The position numbers and the translations under genes were made by a program. From positions 1 through 10,330 of the forward strand of contig JAOTYS010000140.1 of assembly GCA_029861795.1 (NCBI GenBank): a stretch of DNA of 10,330 nucleotides, written 5' to 3'. Under the pieces are notes generated by a model, which was not told the DNA's origin, did not search any database, and saw only the letters and a list, made by a program, of their open reading frames with translations. Position 1 is the first letter of the stretch, and each line of letters opens with the position of its first letter. Of the stretch, positions 7,290-10,330 are shown in pieces. The stretch is from Gammaproteobacteria bacterium (lineage in GTDB: Bacteria > Pseudomonadota > Gammaproteobacteria > Arenicellales > JAOTYS01).

Positions 7290-7527
7290 ATCAAGGTGTC
7301 TTGAGAATGTAGGGTAACGGAAAAGGTCAACCCTGCTTGTTCAGATCTCTAAATTCGGTGTTGCCAGCAACCTATTGGTTGGCGTGCGTTGGGAGAAAAG
7401 GTGTGTAGTTTGCCGGACGGGATAAGAGAACAAGCGTCCGGAATGGTGAGGTCGGTTCCGTGGACGAAGGGGTAGGATCGAACTTTCAGACCCGAGCCTC
7501 GTCACTTAAGCGGCGCACCCACAGTGA
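7290..7527. other. 238-base intergenic region rich in small dyads
   Basis: No open frame of protein-like composition is seen here. It holds GTTGC-CA-GCAAC (7360-7371), which overlaps CAACC-TATT-GGTTG (7368-7381), so the two hairpins exclude each other. It also holds CCGGACG/CGTCCGG (7413-7419 and 7435-7441) with a 15-base loop. None is followed by a T-run on either strand. TTGACC on the minus strand (7325-7330) is -35-like, but no -10 lies at a proper distance. It must contain the 3' end of the small-gene transcript and probably the protease promoter. Confidence 0.4.
7291..7304. repeat. inverted repeat abutting the protease start
   Basis: TCAAG (7291-7295) and CTTGA (7300-7304) form a perfect 5-bp dyad with a 4-base loop, one base from the start codon of the protease gene. 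In the transcript it would fold exactly where a ribosome must bind, and no good Shine-Dalgarno motif is visible there. A translational control role is possible but speculative. Confidence 0.3.
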
Positions 7528-7827
7528 CTACTCTGAAAGAAGGCGATGTCTTGCGTCGTTATGTCCCATCAGAAAATTTGGCTTTTTATCGCTAGGTAGC
7601 GTGCACTCGTGTCCGCCGTAGAATGTGATCAGGGAAGCGGCGATGTCAGCAGCTTTAGGAGAGAAATATATATCCAGGCCGTTTTGATCCGCCAGCCGCG
7701 CAGAGTACAGCGCAGCCTCTTGAGGCGCATTAGATGCCATGAATACTCTTGTGAATTTGGATTGGAGAGCGACGTGTTCCTGATTCGTCACTTGAGCTGC
7801 AGTCATCGTGACTTTGTACCACGGCAT
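7528..7827 (-). CDS. small protein of unknown function
   Basis: A 99-residue soluble protein starting MPWYKVTMTAAQV, without signal peptide or membrane helix. The middle (ALQSKFTRVFMASNAPQEAALYSAR) is probably helical. Then come LDIYFSPKAADIAASLITFYGG, an alternating strand-helix pattern, and a polar tail. One Cys (in HECTLP) and no catalytic motif can be seen. Amino-acid composition is protein-like, whereas the overlapping plus-strand frame is Arg-rich and looks like a shadow. ATG 7827 is chosen over the GTG two codons earlier because AAGG sits 9 bases before it. The gene lies 79 bases after the end of another small minus-strand gene and may share its transcript. I do not recognise the family. 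Confidence 0.68.
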   Translation of the reverse strand: MPWYKVTMTAAQVTNQEHVALQSKFTRVFMASNAPQEAALYSARLADQNGLDIYFSPKAADIAASLITFYGGHECTLPSDKKPNFLMGHNDARHRLLSE

Positions 7828-7842
7828 GACCACCTGCCTTTT

Positions 7843-7863
7843 CTAATGAATAGGACAAGGCAT
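7843..7863 (-). other. hexapeptide leader frame before the small protein
   Basis: On the minus strand an ATG at 7861-7863 has a good ribosome motif (CGGAGG, 7868-7873, 4-base spacer) and encodes MPCPIH followed by TAG (7843-7845). It is in the same frame as the gene starting at 7827 and ends 15 bases before it. It could be a leader peptide, a coupling device, or chance. Confidence 0.25.
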
Positions 7864-7906
7864 TTGGCCTCCGTTTGGCTCCGGATGTCAAGAACAGCAA
7901 AACGTT

Positions 7907-8095
7907 TTAGGCAGCCGCCGCCCGAACTGCTCTTTCCTTGCACTCCTGACGTAGCCGTTCAAGCCCTCGCTCGGTCTCAAGATCACACTCGGGTGCGGAC
8001 TCGCCATCTTGTTCAAGATACGTGATGCATTGTTCAGCATCCCACTCGTCAATGGTAATCCATAGATCGATAGCGGAGAGTTGCCCTGAAATCAT
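7907..8095 (-). CDS. small acidic protein of unknown function
   Basis: A 62-residue product starting MISGQLSAIDLWITIDEWDAEQ, with three cysteines, an acidic middle (DGESAPECDLETE) and a probably helical C-terminus rich in Glu, Arg and Ala (GLERLRQECKERAVRAAAA). No signal peptide, membrane segment or known motif is seen. The start is ATG 8095; the only ribosome-like string is GAGA about 9 bases upstream, which is weak. The frame seems real because its composition is natural, it sits on the same strand as its neighbours, and the region is otherwise empty. It is short enough that chance cannot be excluded. It lies upstream of the 99-residue gene and could form a pair with it. Confidence 0.5.
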   Translation of the reverse strand: MISGQLSAIDLWITIDEWDAEQCITYLEQDGESAPECDLETERGLERLRQECKERAVRAAAA

Positions 8096-8145
8096 ATGCG
8101 CTGTCTCGTCTGTCTATATATTGTGATGAGGCCCTGATTATGCAC

Positions 8146-8160
8146 AAGATATTGTATCTT
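8146..8160. promoter_or_regulatory. AT-rich palindrome, possible operator
   Basis: AAGATA-TTG-TATCTT is a perfect 6-bp inverted repeat with a 3-base centre, about 50 bases upstream of the start of the small acidic protein. On the minus strand a CATAAT hexamer (-10-like, 5/6) follows closely, at about 8137-8142. This is the usual place for a repressor site over a promoter. No cognate regulator gene is in the window. Confidence 0.35.
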
Positions 8161-8202
8161 TGGAAGAGAAACTAGCATGTGGGCGCCCATTCGGTGGTGC
8201 AG

Positions 8203-8249
8203 TGCCGGAACATAGGGGCCCCACAAAGGCGGGTGTCCCATGTGCGGCA
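8203..8249. other. imperfect 47-base hairpin downstream of the DUF218 gene
   Basis: TGCCG (8203-8207) pairs with CGGCA (8245-8249), ACAT with ATGT, and GGG with CCC, separated by one- or two-base mismatches, around a G/C-rich loop. It begins about 30 bases after the stop of the minus-strand gene at 8280, where a terminator would be expected, but no T-run follows. It may be an mRNA 3' stabiliser or a Rho-dependent end. Confidence 0.3.
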
Positions 8250-8279
8250 AAGAGCGGGGTTAGGTCACCGGCCGGTTAT

Positions 8280-8960
8280 TCATCTGCCAGAATCTGCAAC
8301 CGCCTCATAGATGGTCGCGAGTGTTTCGGTAACGACGGTCTTTAGACCGTCACTCGACGACCACCAGCGATCAGGATCGTATGTGTCAGGAGTTAAGCTA
8401 ATGATGCCGATTTTGACGCTGCTCCCATCAAATACCTTGCGATAAACCATCAATGTTCGACGGGAGTGGGCACCCTGACTCACAATGTTGAAACTTGACA
8501 CGCCCACAAACTCGGGGAATTCGTGCTCAAGCTTTTGATGAAGACCTCGAGCGGATTCCCATGTACGGTTCTTTAGTGTCGCGGCGGCGGGCGCAATGAC
8601 CACGACTGAATCTGGTACTCCCAATTCACGAAGTATTGCCGCAGCAAGCTGGGCAACGGTCTTATGTCGTGACAAAGGCTTTCCACGCGCGATGGGACCA
8701 CCCGTCGTGTAGATTCGGTCGAATTCACCGCTCGGGAATAGCACTTTGGCCACTGTCTGCAACGCTTGGTCGTGCACCCAACCCTCAACGACCAGGTTAC
8801 GGGCATTCTCTATAGGATGGTTGTGCGCCAACAATGGATACAAGCCAAGTACGATCCAACGTAAGACCAGTATCACCATAACGAGCACAATCAGGGTTGT
8901 TGGCCAAGTGGGAACCCAGATATGCCGTTTGCGAATGAAATGAATGCGGCGCTCCATCAT
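8280..8960 (-). CDS. membrane-anchored DUF218 protein (ElyC/SanA/YdcF-like)
   Basis: A 226-residue product with a basic N-terminus (MMERRIHFIRKRHIW), one membrane anchor at about 19-42 (TTLIVLVMVILVLRWIVLGLYPLLA) and a DUF218 domain to the end. Family landmarks are NLVVEGWVHD, YTTGGPIARG, ATLKNRTWESA (the conserved T..E helix), SQGAHSRRT and a C-terminal DRWWSSSDGLKTVVTE. DUF218 proteins are envelope proteins linked to cell-wall or envelope-antigen metabolism (ElyC, SanA); the enzymatic reaction is not settled. The anchor implies a periplasmic domain. An in-frame GTG at 9029 would add 23 Pro/Ser-rich residues; neither start has a convincing ribosome site, and ATG 8960 is chosen because the basic anchor normally opens these proteins. 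A TPR-ankyrin gene ends 141 bases upstream (72 if the GTG is used). Confidence 0.82.
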   Translation of the reverse strand: MMERRIHFIRKRHIWVPTWPTTLIVLVMVILVLRWIVLGLYPLLAHNHPIENARNLVVEGWVHDQALQTVAKVLFPSGEFDRIYTTGGPIARGKPLSRHKTVAQLAAAILRELGVPDSVVVIAPAAATLKNRTWESARGLHQKLEHEFPEFVGVSSFNIVSQGAHSRRTLMVYRKVFDGSSVKIGIISLTPDTYDPDRWWSSSDGLKTVVTETLATIYEAVADSGR

Positions 8961-9101
8961 GGTATAGATTCTACTTACAGGAGGGCGAGGGGGTTGCTGT
9001 GATGAATGCGGCTCTGCTGACTTGCGCACGCTCGGGCGGGCGCCTGCTTCAAACTCTTCGGTATTTCGCTGGCAAACGAGGCCGTCGAGATCGTAAAGAC
9101 C

Positions 9102-10330
9102 TTAATTGTTTGATTGTGAGATCAATCTGACGATCGTGGAGTGCCCACCTTTTTTGGCAATCGATAGCGCGGTGGCGCCGTAGAGATCACGTATCGTCGG
9201 ATCGGCGCCTTTGGCCAAAAGCATGCTGACAATTCCATCATGTCCTTTCATAGTGGCATAGCTCAGTGCAGTCCAACCTTCATCGCTGGTCGCATCGATC
9301 GCTGCATTCGTGCTGAGTAGCAGCTTTACAATTTCGTCATTCCCATTCCAAGCTGCAGCTATCAGCGCGGTCCTGCCATCATCGCTTCTTGCATTGATAT
9401 CCGCCCCCGTGGTCAAAAGCTCCTCTGCAATGTCCAGATAGCCTTTGATGGCCGCGAGCATTAACAGCGTGAACCCGTATTGATCCCTGGTATTGGGTGA
9501 TAATCCTGCATCCAGCAGTAGGCTCACCGCGGTAGAATCCCCATTCTTGACCCGAGTAATGAGTGTTTGTCTAGTGCGGTCGATGCCTAGCTGCTGTAAG
9601 CGCCCTCGGGCGTTCTGATCTTCGGCCATTCGTTGCCTGACCAGTTGCAGGCTAGCTACTACATTGCTAGCAGTAGGATTGACCTCAAGGGCCCGCAGAT
9701 AATAATTCTCAGATTTCTTCAAATCACCCGTTGCATTGGCCGTTACGGCCCACTTTATATACGTTTCCGCGATCGTCCGAACACCGTCACGAGCCTGCTC
9801 GTTATCTGGATACTGGCCTAATATTGTTTTGTATATCTCCAAGGCGTTTTGATCTTCTGGTGATGTGAGTCGCTGTCTTCTCATTAATGATTCGGCGCGC
9901 CCGAGCAGTTGTTCCACATTAATGGTGGGTGTTTGGCTGACTGTGGCTACAACAACTTCGGTGGAGATGCCGATATCGGCAGCAACGGGGGGGGGTGCCT
10001 GGTCATCGGGTTCCAACGATTCCTGCCCGATATAGTCCTCGTCTCGTGATTCTCCTTGCACATCTGGAGTGATGTCAGTTACTAAACTGCGCATGCTCGG
10101 GTCATGTTCCGGATCTATGAATGTCAGGGGAATAAGGCTATAGGGTTTAGTCTGTCTGGCTGCAGCACGCACTAATACGGCACCGTCATTTGCGCTATCT
10201 GGTGTCAACTCGATCGACTTCAGATCGTGACGAACTACAACGCGCTGCTCTTGAAGTTCTGCCGTTGGTGTTGTCTCCGTTGTTGTGGTGGCGTTTAGAT
10301 TGTCAGTTTGATCCCGCAGTGTTGCCTGCG
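9102..10330 (-). CDS. TPR and ankyrin-repeat protein, N-terminus outside window
   Basis: The frame is open from the TAA at 9102-9104 to the window edge, 409 codons, so the true start lies beyond 10330. The only in-window start of note, TTG at 10208, is not needed and probably not used. The visible N-terminal part is rich in Thr, Asp, Glu and Pro (about 9960-10330) and looks like a disordered linker. Two or three TPR-like helix pairs follow at about 9610-9900 (ALEIYKTILGQYPDN, SENYYLRALEVNP). Five ankyrin units of about 33 residues run from about 9585 to 9110, with typical GADINARSDDGRTAL and GHDGIVSMLLAKGADP. Both repeat types bind proteins, so a scaffold role is likely. A membrane segment upstream is possible but unseen. 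It precedes the DUF218 gene on the same strand. Confidence 0.88.
   Translation of the reverse strand, partial: QATLRDQTDNLNATTTTETTPTAELQEQRVVVRHDLKSIELTPDSANDGAVLVRAAARQTKPYSLIPLTFIDPEHDPSMRSLVTDITPDVQGESRDEDYIGQESLEPDDQAPPPVAADIGISTEVVVATVSQTPTINVEQLLGRAESLMRRQRLTSPEDQNALEIYKTILGQYPDNEQARDGVRTIAETYIKWAVTANATGDLKKSENYYLRALEVNPTASNVVASLQLVRQRMAEDQNARGRLQQLGIDRTRQTLITRVKNGDSTAVSLLLDAGLSPNTRDQYGFTLLMLAAIKGYLDIAEELLTTGADINARSDDGRTALIAAAWNGNDEIVKLLLSTNAAIDATSDEGWTALSYATMKGHDGIVSMLLAKGADPTIRDLYGATALSIAKKGGHSTIVRLISQSNN

Noticed and set aside
7461..7483. tRNA-like 3' end on the minus strand: GTTCGATCC followed by a CCA
   Set aside because: The bases flanking the would-be T-loop do not pair, and no matching 5' acceptor strand or anticodon arm is found upstream.
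7886..7891. TTGACA on the minus strand, a perfect -35 hexamer before the 99-residue gene
   Set aside because: No acceptable -10 hexamer lies 16-18 bases downstream on the minus strand.
7899..7908. Palindrome AAAACGTTTT over the stop codon of the small acidic protein
   Set aside because: Ten bases with no loop are too short for a terminator or reliable operator, and it lies at a gene end.
7609..8025. 138-codon plus-strand open frame
   Set aside because: It overlaps both small minus-strand genes, is very rich in Arg, His and Ser, and shows no domain; it is a shadow frame.
8160..8345. 61-codon plus-strand open frame over the intergenic hairpin
   Set aside because: It runs into the DUF218 gene on the other strand, lacks a ribosome site, and is Gly/Arg/Pro-rich as expected of a chance frame.
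10206..10208. TTG as start codon of the TPR-ankyrin gene
   Set aside because: The frame stays open without a stop from there to the window edge with protein-like sequence, so the real start is most likely outside.

Overview
The window looks like a proteobacterial chromosome segment, probably gammaproteobacterial. The reasons are a DsbC with the exact cysteine spacing of the Escherichia coli protein, a full-length DsbD, Shine-Dalgarno-led genes packed with short gaps, and moderate G+C. No species can be assigned from the sequence alone. There are no rRNA or tRNA genes, no CRISPR array and no insertion sequence.

Left part (about 1-4812, plus strand): a compact run of envelope redox genes. It holds the C-terminus of a class I c-type cytochrome, a DsbC disulfide isomerase, a periplasmic TlpA-type thioredoxin, a DsbD electron transporter with two N-terminal domains instead of one, and a membrane protein that joins a degenerate Lgt-like membrane domain to a second TlpA-type thioredoxin domain. 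DsbD would carry electrons from cytoplasmic thioredoxin across the inner membrane. DsbC and the two TlpA-like proteins are natural recipients, used for disulfide repair, haem or copper-site maturation, or protection against metal stress. The 84-base gap before the last gene leaves its co-transcription less certain. The layout recalls copper-handling loci such as scsABCD, but this is not that operon.

Middle (4910-7289, minus strand, convergent with the first block): a small secreted protein with its own likely promoter, then a 634-residue secreted protein that appears to hold two protease domains, a subtilisin-like (S8) D/H/S triad and a C-terminal HExxH...H...M metzincin-like site. Upstream of it is a 238-base non-coding stretch with several small inverted repeats.

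Right part (7528-10330, minus strand): two small unrecognised proteins, an AT-rich palindrome that may be an operator, a membrane-anchored DUF218 (ElyC/SanA/YdcF-like) protein, and a TPR plus ankyrin-repeat protein whose N-terminus lies beyond the window. All genes from 4910 rightwards are on the minus strand, but the gaps (72-240 bases) suggest several transcription units.

Most novel candidates: the two-protease protein at 5385-7289 and the Lgt-like/TlpA fusion at 3925-4812.
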